Notes: a model not told the origin generated them from the letters alone. 64,000 bases of DNA from Pelomonas paludis (GCF_039872745.1 NZ_JBDPZD010000002.1:1129846-1193845); one strand, 5' to 3'. Positions 17,990 to 26,897 are shown, counted from the first letter of the stretch. Program-made: numbers and translations.

Positions 17990-19255
17990 TCAGTGGGGGG
18001 CTTTGAGACGCAGCATGAAGACGTCCTGCGCCGGCAGCTCGCGCTTGATGGCCGCGCCACTGACACCCAGGTCCTTGCCGGCCCACAGGTCGCGCAGTTG
18101 GTAGCGGGTGGCCACGGCGTCCAGGCTGCGCTTGGAGAGCTCGTCGGTCAGGCGCAGCTGGGTCCAGTCGAGGGTGACGGCGCGGGCCTCCTTGTTGCGG
18201 TTGAAGAGCATCACGGCCCAGTCACCGCCGGCCAGGGGCTTGACCCAGGTCTCGATACCGTCCTTGGCACTGTGACGCAGGCCCTGCACGCCGAGCGCGT
18301 CTTGGTTGATGGCGATGACCTCGCGCTGGGTCAGCACGGCCTTGACGGCATCCGGCATCTTGCGCAGGTCGTTGCCAGCAATCAGCGGCGCAGCCAGCAT
18401 CGCCCAGAGGGCGAAGTGGGCGCGGTCCTGGTTGGGGGTCAGGCCGTTGCCCACCTCCAGCATGTCGGGGTCGTTCCAGTGGCCGGGGCCAGCGTATTGG
18501 CGCAGGCCGTCCTGCATGTCCAGGATCTGCACCACGCCCCAGGCCTTCCAGTCGCCATGGTTGACGACGCAGTCGAAGCAGGCGGTGATGTCGCCCGTGG
18601 TGCGCCACAAATGGCCGATCTTCTGGCCCCAGAGCCAGGGCTTCTGGTTGCCCCACTCGCACAGGCTGAAGACGATGGGCCGGCCGGCCTTGCGCAGCGC
18701 GGCACTCATGGTCTGGTAGGCGCCCTCGGCGTTCAGGCCCTCGGTGTTGCACCAGTCGTACTTCAGGTAGTCGATGCCCCATTCGGCATAGGTCTGGGCG
18801 TCCTGGAATTCATAGCCCCGGCTGCCGGGGCGGCCACCGCAGGTCTTCCAGCCGGCGTCGGAGTAGATGCCGACCTTGAGGCCCTTGCTGTGGATGTAGT
18901 CGGCCAGCGCCTTCATGCCATTGGGGAAGCGTTTGGCGTCCACCTGGATGAAGCCGCGCGCGTCGCGCTCGCCGTGCCAGCAGTCGTCGATGTTGATGTA
19001 CTGGTAGCCGGCGTCCTTCATGCCGGTGGCGACCATGGCGTCGGCCGTCTCGCGGATCAGCTGCTCGGAGACGTCGCACTGGAACTTGTTCCAGCTGTTC
19101 CAGCCCATGGGCGGCGTCAGGGCCAGGCCCTCGGCCTTGTGCCAGGCCGGGGGGGCGGTGGCCACGGGCGCGGCCTGGGCGTGCGCCGCAGAAGGTGCGG
19201 ACAGCAGCGCAGACAGCAGCAGGCCCAGCAGGGCCGCAGCCCAGGTCGTTTTCAT
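17990..19255 (-). CDS. Exported GH27 alpha-galactosidase
   Basis: A 421-residue secreted enzyme. The signal peptide (MKTTWAAALLGLLLSALLSA) is cut near AHA-QA. The catalytic domain begins LALTPPMGWNSWNKF, has the nucleophile Asp in YLKYDWCN and the acid/base Asp in GHWNDPDMLEVGNG, and ends with the GH27 beta-sandwich. It releases terminal alpha-galactose from galactosides or galactomannan side chains, probably in the periplasm. The ATG at 19255 is the only start giving a signal peptide. It is the first gene of the unit GH27-halogenase-GH31 and is divergent from a LysR regulator, which may control it. Galactose from this enzyme would feed the dgo and gal genes in this window. Confidence 0.92.
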   Translation of the reverse strand: MKTTWAAALLGLLLSALLSAPSAAHAQAAPVATAPPAWHKAEGLALTPPMGWNSWNKFQCDVSEQLIRETADAMVATGMKDAGYQYINIDDCWHGERDARGFIQVDAKRFPNGMKALADYIHSKGLKVGIYSDAGWKTCGGRPGSRGYEFQDAQTYAEWGIDYLKYDWCNTEGLNAEGAYQTMSAALRKAGRPIVFSLCEWGNQKPWLWGQKIGHLWRTTGDITACFDCVVNHGDWKAWGVVQILDMQDGLRQYAGPGHWNDPDMLEVGNGLTPNQDRAHFALWAMLAAPLIAGNDLRKMPDAVKAVLTQREVIAINQDALGVQGLRHSAKDGIETWVKPLAGGDWAVMLFNRNKEARAVTLDWTQLRLTDELSKRSLDAVATRYQLRDLWAGKDLGVSGAAIKRELPAQDVFMLRLKAPH

Positions 19256-19474
19256 GGCGGGTGTCTCCAGTGGTCGGGGCCAGGTCCCGGCATGGGCGCG
19301 GGGCAGGCTGGGGCGGTGTGACCGCTTGAACAAACAGGCGGCGGGACGCTCTTGAAAATCAATATACCTGGGGGGTTCCCGGGTTATCAATGCGGGCGCC
19401 CACCCCTGGCAAACCCATCTGGCCCCATTTATTGGGTGAGCGACACTTTGGCCCCCCGTCGTTCGCCGCTTGCC

Positions 19475-20440
19475 ATGTCCGACCCCCGCACCAACCGTTT
19501 TGTTCGCTCGCACGTGAAGACGCGGCACCTGGTGCTGCTGGTGGAGCTGGGCCGCCACCGCTCCATCCTGCGCGCTGCCCAGGCCGCCAACCTGACGCAG
19601 CCCGCCGCCTCCAAGCTGCTGGCCGAGCTGGAGCATGCGCTCGGGGTAACGCTGTTTGAGCGCCTGCCACGCGGAGTGCAACCCACGCGCTATGGCGAGG
19701 TGCTGATCCGCCGCGCCGGCGCCGCGCTGGCCGAGCTGAGTGCCGCCCATCAGGAGGTAGCTGAGCTGGCCGACGGGCTGAGCGGCCGCATCTCGCTGGG
19801 CACGGTGATGACGCCGGCCATTGGCCTCGTGCCCGAGGCGGTGCTCAAGCTCAAGCAGGCCCATGCGCGGGTGCAGGTCAGCATCACGGTGGACACGAGT
19901 AAGGCCTTGATCCAGCAACTGCGCGAGGGCCGGCATGACATCGTGGTCAGCCGCATCCTGGACAGCGAATCGGCCGCCGAGCTGAACTTCGAGCCGCTGA
20001 CCGACGAGCCGCACAGCCTGATCGTGCGGGCCGGCCACCCGCTGCTCAAGCGCAGCGCCCTGGCCCTGCCCGACCTGGCCGCCCAGGCCTGGGTCATGCC
20101 CTCGCCCGGCAGCATCCTGCGTGACCGCCTGACGGCGCTCTTCCTCTCCCAGGGCGTGCCCGAGCCGCTGGAGATCGTCGAGACCACCGCCGTGCCCTGC
20201 ATCACCCAGCTGCTGCTGGCCAGCGACATGGTGACGGCCCTGCCCCCTGAGCTGGTGCAGGAGCAACTGGACGCCGGCCACCTGGCCACGCTGCCGCTGG
20301 AGCTGGGCCTGCGCATGGACCTCTATGGCATCGTCACCCGCAAGCACCACCAGCTGGCCCCCGGGCCCGCCGTGCTGCTGGACCTGCTGCGCGAAGGCGG
20401 CCGCCAACGCTACGGCGCGGCCTATACGAAGCTCGGATAG
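19475..20440 (+). CDS. LysR-family regulator, probably of the galactonate genes
   Basis: A 321-residue LysR-type regulator. The N-terminal winged helix covers residues about 10-70 (SILRAAQAANLTQPAASKLLAELE), followed by a PBP2-like effector domain. It is divergent from GH27 and immediately upstream of dgoD-dgoK-dgoA on the same strand. Its last codons overlap the first of two CTAT-N11-ATAG boxes, the form of LysR operators (T-N11-A), so control of dgoDKA by this protein is likely. The ATG at 19475 puts the HTH at the usual distance; longer starts lack coding character. The effector could be galactonate or its dehydration product; this is inference from position. Confidence 0.82.
   Translation: MSDPRTNRFVRSHVKTRHLVLLVELGRHRSILRAAQAANLTQPAASKLLAELEHALGVTLFERLPRGVQPTRYGEVLIRRAGAALAELSAAHQEVAELADGLSGRISLGTVMTPAIGLVPEAVLKLKQAHARVQVSITVDTSKALIQQLREGRHDIVVSRILDSESAAELNFEPLTDEPHSLIVRAGHPLLKRSALALPDLAAQAWVMPSPGSILRDRLTALFLSQGVPEPLEIVETTAVPCITQLLLASDMVTALPPELVQEQLDAGHLATLPLELGLRMDLYGIVTRKHHQLAPGPAVLLDLLREGGRQRYGAAYTKLG
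20422..20440. promoter_or_regulatory. LysR-type box 1 (CTAT-N11-ATAG)
   Basis: CTATaCGA-AGC-TCGgATAG is a near-perfect 8-bp inverted repeat that includes the TAG stop of the LysR gene. A second copy lies exactly 75 bp downstream, and the flanks (AAGC.CGGATAGCT.. and ..AAACA..CATAGA) are also repeated. Confidence 0.55.
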
Positions 20441-20460
20441 CTCGCTCGAAACAAACCATA

Positions 20461-20493
20461 GACCTGCGCGCCACAGGCTGGGCGGCGCAGGTC
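20461..20493 (+). terminator. Hairpin after the LysR gene
   Basis: GACCTGCGC (20461-20469) and GCGCAGGTC (20485-20493) form a perfect 9-bp stem between the two LysR boxes. There is no T-run; it may be a weak terminator of the LysR message or part of the control region. Confidence 0.35.
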
Positions 20494-20496
20494 GCG

Positions 20497-20515
20497 CTAT
20501 GCGAAGCCGGGATAG
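20497..20515. promoter_or_regulatory. LysR-type box 2 (CTAT-N11-ATAG)
   Basis: CTAT-GCGAAGCCGGG-ATAG, the second copy of the box at 20422, 75 bp on (about seven helical turns). It lies 120 bp upstream of the dgoD start. Confidence 0.55.
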
Positions 20516-20567
20516 CTGACGCAAAACATTGCATAGAGGGCCCGCGGGGCGCCCTCTTAAGCTGGCG

Positions 20568-20613
20568 AGGGCCTGTTAACTCGCGACCCATTCCCGTAGT
20601 GTTAACAGGCCCT
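20568..20613. repeat. 13-bp perfect inverted repeat in front of dgoD
   Basis: AGGGCCTGTTAAC (20568-20580) and GTTAACAGGGCCT-type arm (20601-20613) are exact reverse complements separated by 20 bp. The downstream arm ends 21 bp before the dgoD start codon. It could be an operator pair or an RNA hairpin shielding the leader. Confidence 0.65.
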
Positions 20614-20634
20614 AGCCACCGCATCCGCTGCCCC

Positions 20635-21783
20635 ATGAAGATCACCAAGCTCTCCACCTTCCGCGTCGCGCCGCGCTGGATGTTCCTCAAGGTTGAAACC
20701 GACGAAGGCATCGACGGCTGGGGCGAGCCCGTGGTGGAAGGCAAATCGCTGAGCACCGAGGCTGCCGTGCACGAGTTCGCGCCCTACCTCGTGGGGCAGG
20801 ACCCGATGCGCATCAACGACCTCTGGCAGGTCATGTACCGCGGCGGCTTCTACCGCGGCGGGCCCACCTTGATGAGCGCCATCGCCGGCATTGACCAGGC
20901 GCTGTGGGACATCAAGGGCAAGGCCCTGGGCGTGCCCGTCTACCAGCTGCTGGGCGGCCTGGTGCGCGACAAGATGAAGGTCTATTCCTGGGTCGGCGGC
21001 GACCGGCCCTCGGACGTGATCCGCGACATCAAGCGCCTGCACGAGCGGGGGTTCGACACCTTCAAGATGAATGGCAGCGTCGAGATGGGCCCGCTCGACA
21101 ACAGCGCCAAGGTGGACGCCGCCATTGCCCGCATCGCCGAGATCCGCGAGGCCTTTGGCAACACCATCGAGTTCGGCATCGACTTCCATGGCCGCATCGG
21201 CCTGCCCATGGCCAAGACCATGCTGCGCGAGCTGGAGCCGCACCGGCCGCTGTTCGTCGAGGAACCCGTGCTGGCCGAGCAGGACGAGCACTACGCGCGC
21301 CTCGCGCAGCACACCAGCATCCCGCTGGCCGCCGGTGAGCGCATGTACTCGCGCTTCGAGTTCAAGCGCGTGTTTGAGGCCGGCGGCCTGGCCATCGTGC
21401 AGCCCGACCCTTCGCATGCCGGCGGCATCAGCGAGTGCCTCAAGATTGCCGCCATGGCCGAGGCCTACGACGTGGCCCTGGCGCCGCACTGCCCGCTGGG
21501 CCCGGTGGCGCTGGCCGCCTGCTTGCACCTGGACTTCGTCTCGCACAACGCGGTGCTGCAAGAGCAAAGCATCGGCATCCACTACAACCAGGGCGTCGAG
21601 CCGCTGGACTACGTGCTCAACCCCGAGGACTTCGTGATCCAGGACGGCTACATGCTGCCCTTCACCAAGCCGGGGCTCGGCGTGGTGATGAACGAGGCGC
21701 ATATCCGCGAAGCCAGCCTGCGGGCACCCGACTGGCGCAACCCGCTGTGGCGCCACGAGGACGGCAGCGTCGCCGAGTGGTGA
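20635..21783 (+). CDS. dgoD: D-galactonate dehydratase
   Basis: A 382-residue enolase-superfamily enzyme, the same length as E. coli DgoD. It starts MKITKLSTFRVAPRWMFLKVETDEGI and carries the family residues DFHGR (metal Asp and catalytic His), FVEEPV, AAGERMYSR and the catalytic His in APHCPLGP. It converts D-galactonate to 2-keto-3-deoxygalactonate. It heads dgoD-dgoK-dgoA; its stop overlaps a possible GTG start of dgoK. The oxidising step that makes galactonate from galactose (galactose dehydrogenase, lactonase) is not in the window. Confidence 0.94.
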   Translation: MKITKLSTFRVAPRWMFLKVETDEGIDGWGEPVVEGKSLSTEAAVHEFAPYLVGQDPMRINDLWQVMYRGGFYRGGPTLMSAIAGIDQALWDIKGKALGVPVYQLLGGLVRDKMKVYSWVGGDRPSDVIRDIKRLHERGFDTFKMNGSVEMGPLDNSAKVDAAIARIAEIREAFGNTIEFGIDFHGRIGLPMAKTMLRELEPHRPLFVEEPVLAEQDEHYARLAQHTSIPLAAGERMYSRFEFKRVFEAGGLAIVQPDPSHAGGISECLKIAAMAEAYDVALAPHCPLGPVALAACLHLDFVSHNAVLQEQSIGIHYNQGVEPLDYVLNPEDFVIQDGYMLPFTKPGLGVVMNEAHIREASLRAPDWRNPLWRHEDGSVAEW

Positions 21784-21806
21784 CCCTGGCGGCCCGGCCC
21801 GCCGGG

Positions 21807-22790
21807 ATGCACGGCGACGCAGCCCTGATCGGCCTGGACTGGGGCAGCAGCCGGCTGCGCGCCGCCCTGCTGGCGGCCGATGGCACGGTGCTGGAGGCCC
21901 GCCACGCGGACGCAGGCGCCTCCACGCTGCGCGGCGGCGCCACCGCCTTCTCGATGGCCCTGACGGCCCTGATCGGCGACTGGCATGTGGGCCCCAGCGG
22001 CGTCCTGCTGCCCGTGCTGGCCTGCGGCATGGCGGGCAGCCAGCATGGCTGGCGCGAGGCGCCCTACCTGCCCTGCCCGGCCGACGCTGCCGCCCTGGTC
22101 GCCGCCAGCGTGCGGGTGGACTGGCAAGGCCAGGCCGTGCACCTGCTGCCTGGCCTGTGCTGCACCCTGGCCGGGCAAGCGCCTGATGTGATGCGCGGCG
22201 AAGAAACCCAGGCTTTGGGTGCGCTCAGCGCGGCCAGAACGCTGCGCGCTTCGAGCGTGCTCGTCATGCCCGGCACCCACTCGAAGTGGGCGTGGGTCCG
22301 GCAAGGCCAGATCCAGGGCTTTGCCACCCACATGACGGGCGAGCTCTTTGCCGTGCTCAGCCAGCACTCGGTGCTGGGGCGGCTGCTGCCCCAGGAGATG
22401 GACTGGAGCGCTCCAGCCCCTGACCATGACCACGCTCCTAGCTGCCAGGCCGCCTTCGCCGAGGGCGTGCGCGCAGCCTGGCAGGACGACGGCGGCGGCC
22501 TGCTGCACCAGCTCTTTGCCGTGCGCACGCGCGGCCTGATCGACCAGTGGCCCGGCGCCGCGCTGCGCGAGCTGCTGTCGGGCCTGCTGCTGGGCCATGA
22601 ACTGCGTGCCGGCCTGGCCTGGCGCCGCCAGCACGCGGCAGACGCGCCGCTGGCCCTGGTCGGCGAGGAGGCCCTGACGGCCCGCTACGCCCAGGCGCTG
22701 GCCCTGTGCGCCCCTGACGTGGCATTGCAGCCCGTGCCCGATCCAGCGCAATGCGTGTGGCGCGCCCTGGCCTCCTTCGTTGCACACTGA
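21807..22790 (+). CDS. dgoK: 2-dehydro-3-deoxygalactonokinase
   Basis: A 327-residue sugar kinase. It begins MHGDAALIGLDWGSSRLRAAL, matching the IDWGS start of DgoK, with LACGMAGSQHGW, a VMRGEETQ block (residues near the substrate) and the motif VMPGTHSKW. It phosphorylates 2-keto-3-deoxygalactonate to the 6-phosphate. I chose the ATG at 21807, which gives the usual N-terminal length; a GTG at 21780 overlapping the dgoD stop (GTGA) would add nine residues and would allow translational coupling. dgoA follows 4 nt after the stop. Confidence 0.92.
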   Translation: MHGDAALIGLDWGSSRLRAALLAADGTVLEARHADAGASTLRGGATAFSMALTALIGDWHVGPSGVLLPVLACGMAGSQHGWREAPYLPCPADAAALVAASVRVDWQGQAVHLLPGLCCTLAGQAPDVMRGEETQALGALSAARTLRASSVLVMPGTHSKWAWVRQGQIQGFATHMTGELFAVLSQHSVLGRLLPQEMDWSAPAPDHDHAPSCQAAFAEGVRAAWQDDGGGLLHQLFAVRTRGLIDQWPGAALRELLSGLLLGHELRAGLAWRRQHAADAPLALVGEEALTARYAQALALCAPDVALQPVPDPAQCVWRALASFVAH

Positions 22791-22794
22791 GTCC

Positions 22795-23430
22795 ATGCCC
22801 ACCCCCGCCTGCCCTGCCTTCGACGCCGCCTGGGCGGCCTTGCCCCTGGTGGCCATCCTGCGCGGCGTGCGGCCCGACGAAGCGGCCGACATCGGGCAGG
22901 CTCTGTATGCCGAGGGCTTCAGGCTCATCGAGGTGCCCGTCAACTCGCCCGAGGCCCTGGCCTCGGTGGAGGCACTGCATGCGGCGCTGCCACCGGATGC
23001 CGTGCTGGGCGCAGGCACCGTGCTGGACGCCGCGCTGCTGGCCCCGCTGCGCGCGGCTGGGGCGCGCCTGGTGGTGATGCCGCACACCGCGCCGGGCTTG
23101 ATCCGCGCCGCCCGTGACGCAGGGCTGGTGTGCATCCCGGGCGCCGCCACGCCCAGCGAGGTCTTCGCGGCGCTGGAGGCCGGGGCTGACACGGTCAAGC
23201 TCTTCCCGGCCGAGTTGGTGAGCCCCGCCGTGGTGAAGGCCTTGCGGGCCGTGCTGCCCGCCAGCGTGCGCCTGCTGCCCGTGGGCGGCATCACGCCGGC
23301 CAGCATGGCGGCCTACCGGGCGGCGGGCGCCGATGGCTTTGGTCTCGGCGGGGCGCTCTACCGGCCCGGGCAAAACGCGACCGAAATTGCCCGCCAGGCG
23401 CGCGAATTCGTGTCCGCCTGGCGCGGCTGA
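22795..23430 (+). CDS. dgoA: 2-dehydro-3-deoxy-6-phosphogalactonate aldolase
   Basis: A 211-residue class I aldolase of the KDPG/KDPGal family. Landmarks are LVAILRGVRPDEA, the Glu in RLIEVPVNSPEA, GAGTVLD and the Schiff-base lysine in TVKLFPAE. The VNSPEA form (rather than the LRTPAA seen in Eda) favours the KDPGal enzyme. It cleaves 2-keto-3-deoxy-6-phosphogalactonate to pyruvate and glyceraldehyde 3-phosphate. The ATG at 22795 lies 4 nt after dgoK; a TTG 15 nt upstream is possible. It completes the De Ley-Doudoroff branch. Confidence 0.93.
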   Translation: MPTPACPAFDAAWAALPLVAILRGVRPDEAADIGQALYAEGFRLIEVPVNSPEALASVEALHAALPPDAVLGAGTVLDAALLAPLRAAGARLVVMPHTAPGLIRAARDAGLVCIPGAATPSEVFAALEAGADTVKLFPAELVSPAVVKALRAVLPASVRLLPVGGITPASMAAYRAAGADGFGLGGALYRPGQNATEIARQAREFVSAWRG

Positions 23431-23470
23431 ATCGGCCGGCCAAGGCACCGCGCAGCAAGCCTCGCGCAAG

Positions 23471-23484
23471 CGTTAGCGCTCCCA
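23471..23484. promoter_or_regulatory. AGCGCT-centred LacI-type operator candidate
   Basis: CGTTAGCGCTCCCA differs at two positions from TGTTAGCGCTACCA, the AGCGCT-centred form of operators used by LacI-type xylan regulators in Xanthomonas and Caulobacter, as I remember it. A LacI-family gene lies at 38902-39996. Confidence 0.35.
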
Positions 23485-23684
23485 CTTTTGGTCGCGGGCT
23501 TCAGGCCCTAGGGATCACCATGAGACGGCGCGACGGCAGCGCAACGCTATTCAAGATTCGTATGGATTGGGCGAAAAGCGCGATTGGTCGGGCATGTCGC
23601 AAATCGATAACTTTGCCGCACGAGAACGCCCGTCAAGAGCGGCCCACCTCGGTAAGCCAGCCTTCCGCCTGACGCGGATTGATT

Positions 23685-23740
23685 TGATGTAGCGGTACAT
23701 CCTTCATACCGATGGATCGCCATGATGTAGCGGTACATCC
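23685..23740. promoter_or_regulatory. Twin palindromic operators upstream of the TonB receptor
   Basis: TGATGTAGCGGTACATCC occurs twice (23685-23702 and 23723-23740), 38 bp apart. Each contains GATGTA-GCGG-TACATC, 6-bp inverted arms around four bases. Repetition plus internal symmetry is the pattern of a dimeric repressor with two operators. The LacI-family protein of this locus is the best candidate; binding is inference. Confidence 0.6.
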
Positions 23741-23846
23741 GCCCCATCGCCCCCCTTTGGCAAGCCAGCCCCAGGCCCACGTGCGCCCGCGCCCGAGAGA
23801 CCCCCCGGCTCTCGGCGCCTTTCCATTCCTAGCTAGGAGACATCAG

Positions 23847-26800
23847 ATGAGATTCCAGAGGACCGCCGTTTCCATCGCCGCCACGCAAGCCGCCCTGCTC
23901 TGGGGTGGCCTCGCGTTCGCGCAGACTGCACCGGCCGACAAGACCCCGACAAGATCGAAACCGTCGTCGTCAGCGGCAAGCGCGCCGCCCTGCAGTCGGC
24001 CCAGAAGATCAAGCAAAGCTCGGACGAAATCGTTGACTCGATCGTCGCGTCCGACATCGGCGCCTTGCCCGACCGCTCGGTGACCGAAGTGCTGCAGCGC
24101 ATCGTGGGCGTGACCATCGACCGCACCATGTCCAAGGGCGACCCCGAGCACTACTCGGTCGAAGGCTCGGGCGTGAGCATCCGCGGCCTGACCTATGTCC
24201 GCTCCGAGCTGAACGGCCGCGACTCCTTCTCCGCCAACGGTGGCCGCGCGCTCAACTTCGAAGACGTGCCGCCCGAGCTGATGGCCGGCGTCGATGTCTA
24301 CAAGAACCCTTCGGCCGAGCAGATTGAAGGTTCAATCGGCGGTCTGGTGAACCTCCGCACGGCCCTGCCTTTCGACTACGCCGGCTTCAAGGCCAGCCTG
24401 TCGGCCAAGAGCACGTACTCCACGCTCAAGGGCAAGAACCGCCCCGAGGTCTCGGGCCTGCTGTCCAACACCTGGAACACCCCGGCCGGCAAGATCGGCA
24501 TGCTGCTGAGCCTGGCCACGTCCAAGAGCGGCACCCGCACCGACGCCTTCCAGGTCGAGCCCTACTACCCGCGCACCGACGCCGTGCCCGGCCAGACCGG
24601 CACCTACTGGGTGCCCAAGGGTTCGCAGTGGCGCACGCTGGAATTCGACCGCAAGCGCGATGGCACCTATGCCGCCGTGCAGTGGAAGAAGGACAACATG
24701 GAGTCCTCGCTGACCTACTTCCAATCGAAGTACAAGATGCAGTGGGACGAGAACGCCATCTTTGCCCAGATCGGCAGCCCCTACAACATCCAGGTGGCCA
24801 ACGGCCAGTGGGACGGCAACGGCGCCCTGACCTACGGCACGCTGTCGATGAAGGACGGCTCCAAGCTCGACTTCGGCGCCGACACCCGCACGTCCCTGCG
24901 CAACTCCACGACCCAGGACATCGGCTGGAACTTCACCTACAAGCCCGACGCCCAATGGACGCTGAAGTCCGACCTGCAGTTCATCACCGCCAAGACCAAT
25001 AGCTTCGACTCCACGGTGGCCACCGGCGCCCAGATGGCCAAGGAAACCTTGGACCTGCGTGGCTCCATCCCCAGCCTGGTCTTCGACGATGCCGACAGGG
25101 CTGCCCTCGCCAACCCAGCCAACTACTACTGGGCCTTCACCATGGAACACATGGACCGGGGCAAGGCCACGGAAAAGGCCTGGAAGGGTGACGCCAAGTA
25201 CAACTTCGCCGACAGCGATTTCCTGCACGACCTGCGCTTTGGCGTGCGGATCGCGGAGCGCGACGCCGAGACCACCAACAGCACCGGCAACTACCACTGG
25301 GCTGCCATCACCCAGCCCTGGCAAGTGGGCTGGAACATCAGCGGCCTGGCCCGCTTGAACGACCCGCGCTTCAGTGGCGACACCTACACGCACGAGTTCA
25401 AGAACTTCTTCAACGGCAAGGCCAACGTGCCCTCGCTGATCATGCCGACCCTGGCCACGGCCACCGGCTTCCCGACCAGCTACGCCAAGCTCCAGGGCTA
25501 TCACGACATCCTGTGCGCCGAGCAAGTGGCCGCCCAGGGCTGGGGCTCCTGCGACAAATGGACACCGGCCACGCTGGGCCTTGACCCGGCGCTGACCAAC
25601 CTGCAGAAGGAATCGAACCGCGCGGCCTACGCCCAACTGCGCTTCGGCGACGACTCGATGAACATCGACGGCAACGTCGGTCTGCGCCTCGTCCGCACCC
25701 AGGCCACGGCCCACGGCAGCACGGTCTATACCGGCAAGGCCATCCCGCCCAACACCACGGGTGTGTCGGTCCCGGTCATCAAGGACTTCAGCGAGACCAA
25801 GGACTACACCAACACCTACACCAATGCCCTGCCCAGCCTGAACCTGCGCTGGAAGGCATCGAACGAACTGCAATACCGCTTTGCGCTGGGCACGGGCATC
25901 TCGCGCCCCGACTTCAGCCAGTTGCAAGCACAAACCACGCTGAACCAGGACTTTGCCGGCACGACCGACCAGAACTCCGGCGTGACCAATGTGACCAGCG
26001 TGACGCGCACCGGGTCGGCTGCTGGCAACCCGCTGCTCAAGCCCATCCGCTCCAACCAGATGGACCTGACGGCCGAGTGGTACTTCAGCCGCACGGGTTC
26101 GCTGACGGGTGCTGTGTTCCACAAGCAGCTCAAGGACGTCATCATCAACCAGACGTCCATCATTGGCCTGCCTGACAGTGGGAACAAGGTCCAGGACTTC
26201 GTCGTCACCAGCCCGATCAACGGCGCCAAGGGCTCGGCCTCGGGTGTGGAGCTCGCGTTCCAGACCTACTTCGACATGCTGCCGGGCGCGTTCTCGGGCC
26301 TCGGCATGCAGGCCAACTACACCTACGTCAGCAGCAAGACCAAGCTGTACACGCCGGTGACCCAGGCCTACTGCACGGGCGGCAACTCTGCCGCGAACGT
26401 GAACCTGAACCTCAACGGTTGCGATCTGGACGGCCGCACCTTTGGCAACCTGCCGCTGCAGAACCTGTCGAAGAACGCGTTCAACCTGGCACTGATGTAC
26501 GACCAGGGCCCGATCTCGGCGCGCATTGCCTACAGCTGGCGCTCCAAGTACCTGCAGAACGTCAACGTGAACGGCACGCAAGGTGGTGACGCTCTCGACA
26601 CCAACCCGAGCAGCCCGACCAAGGGGCAGACCAATGTGGCCTGGGCGCTGCCGACCTGGGCTGATGGCTTCGGCCAGCTCGACGCCGGCTTGTTCTACAA
26701 GTTCGACGACAAGCTGACGGTCGGTCTCGAAGGCTCCAACCTGACTGACTCGCTCTACCGCCAGCTGATGCAACAGCATGTCGGGTTCAAGACGCGCGCC

Positions 26801-26851
26801 GTGTTCGCCTCGGGCCCGCGCTACACCGTGATGGCGCGCTACTCGTTCTGA
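23847..26851 (+). CDS. TonB-dependent receptor (frameshifted as read)
   Basis: A large outer-membrane sugar receptor of about 1000 residues. The start at 23847 (AGGAG upstream) gives a signal peptide MRFQRTAVSIAATQAALLWG...AFAQ. The TonB box IETVVVSGKR, plug (ALPDRSVTEVLQRIVGVTIDR, GLTYVRSELNGRD) and barrel follow, ending in the typical aromatic YTVMARYSF. The signal peptide and the rest are in different frames: within 23941-23950 (GACCCCGAC) one base is missing, and one more C would join them. The remaining frame is open for over 900 codons, so this is either a sequencing error, a recent mutation or a slippage site. It heads the GH35-GH95-esterase-GH1 unit and should import the oligosaccharide substrate. 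Confidence 0.85.
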
Positions 26852-26860
26852 GTCCCGCGC

Positions 26861-26897
26861 ACCTGCGGCGGGCGGCCACGAGCTGCCCGCCGCAGGT
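26861..26897 (+). terminator. Strong hairpin 1 after the TonB receptor
   Basis: ACCTGCGGCGGGC (26861-26873) and GCCCGCCGCAGGT (26885-26897) form a perfect 13-bp stem starting 10 bp after the receptor stop. The downstream TCACGTTCC is only weakly T-rich, so partial termination or 3'-end protection of the receptor message is likely. Confidence 0.55.

Larger units (their letters stand above)
23431..23846. other. 416-bp control region upstream of the TonB receptor
   Basis: No gene is seen. The region holds an AGCGCT-centred site (23471-23484), two identical 18-bp operator-like repeats (23685-23702 and 23723-23740) and a strong ribosome-binding site (AGGAG) at about 23836. It separates the dgo genes from the receptor-glycosidase operon. 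Confidence 0.6.

Noticed and set aside
19256..19474. A third CTAT-N11-ATAG box in the GH27/LysR divergent region
   Set aside because: Only a loose inverted pattern around ATACCTGG...CCGGGTTAT was found; it does not match the paired boxes well enough to list.
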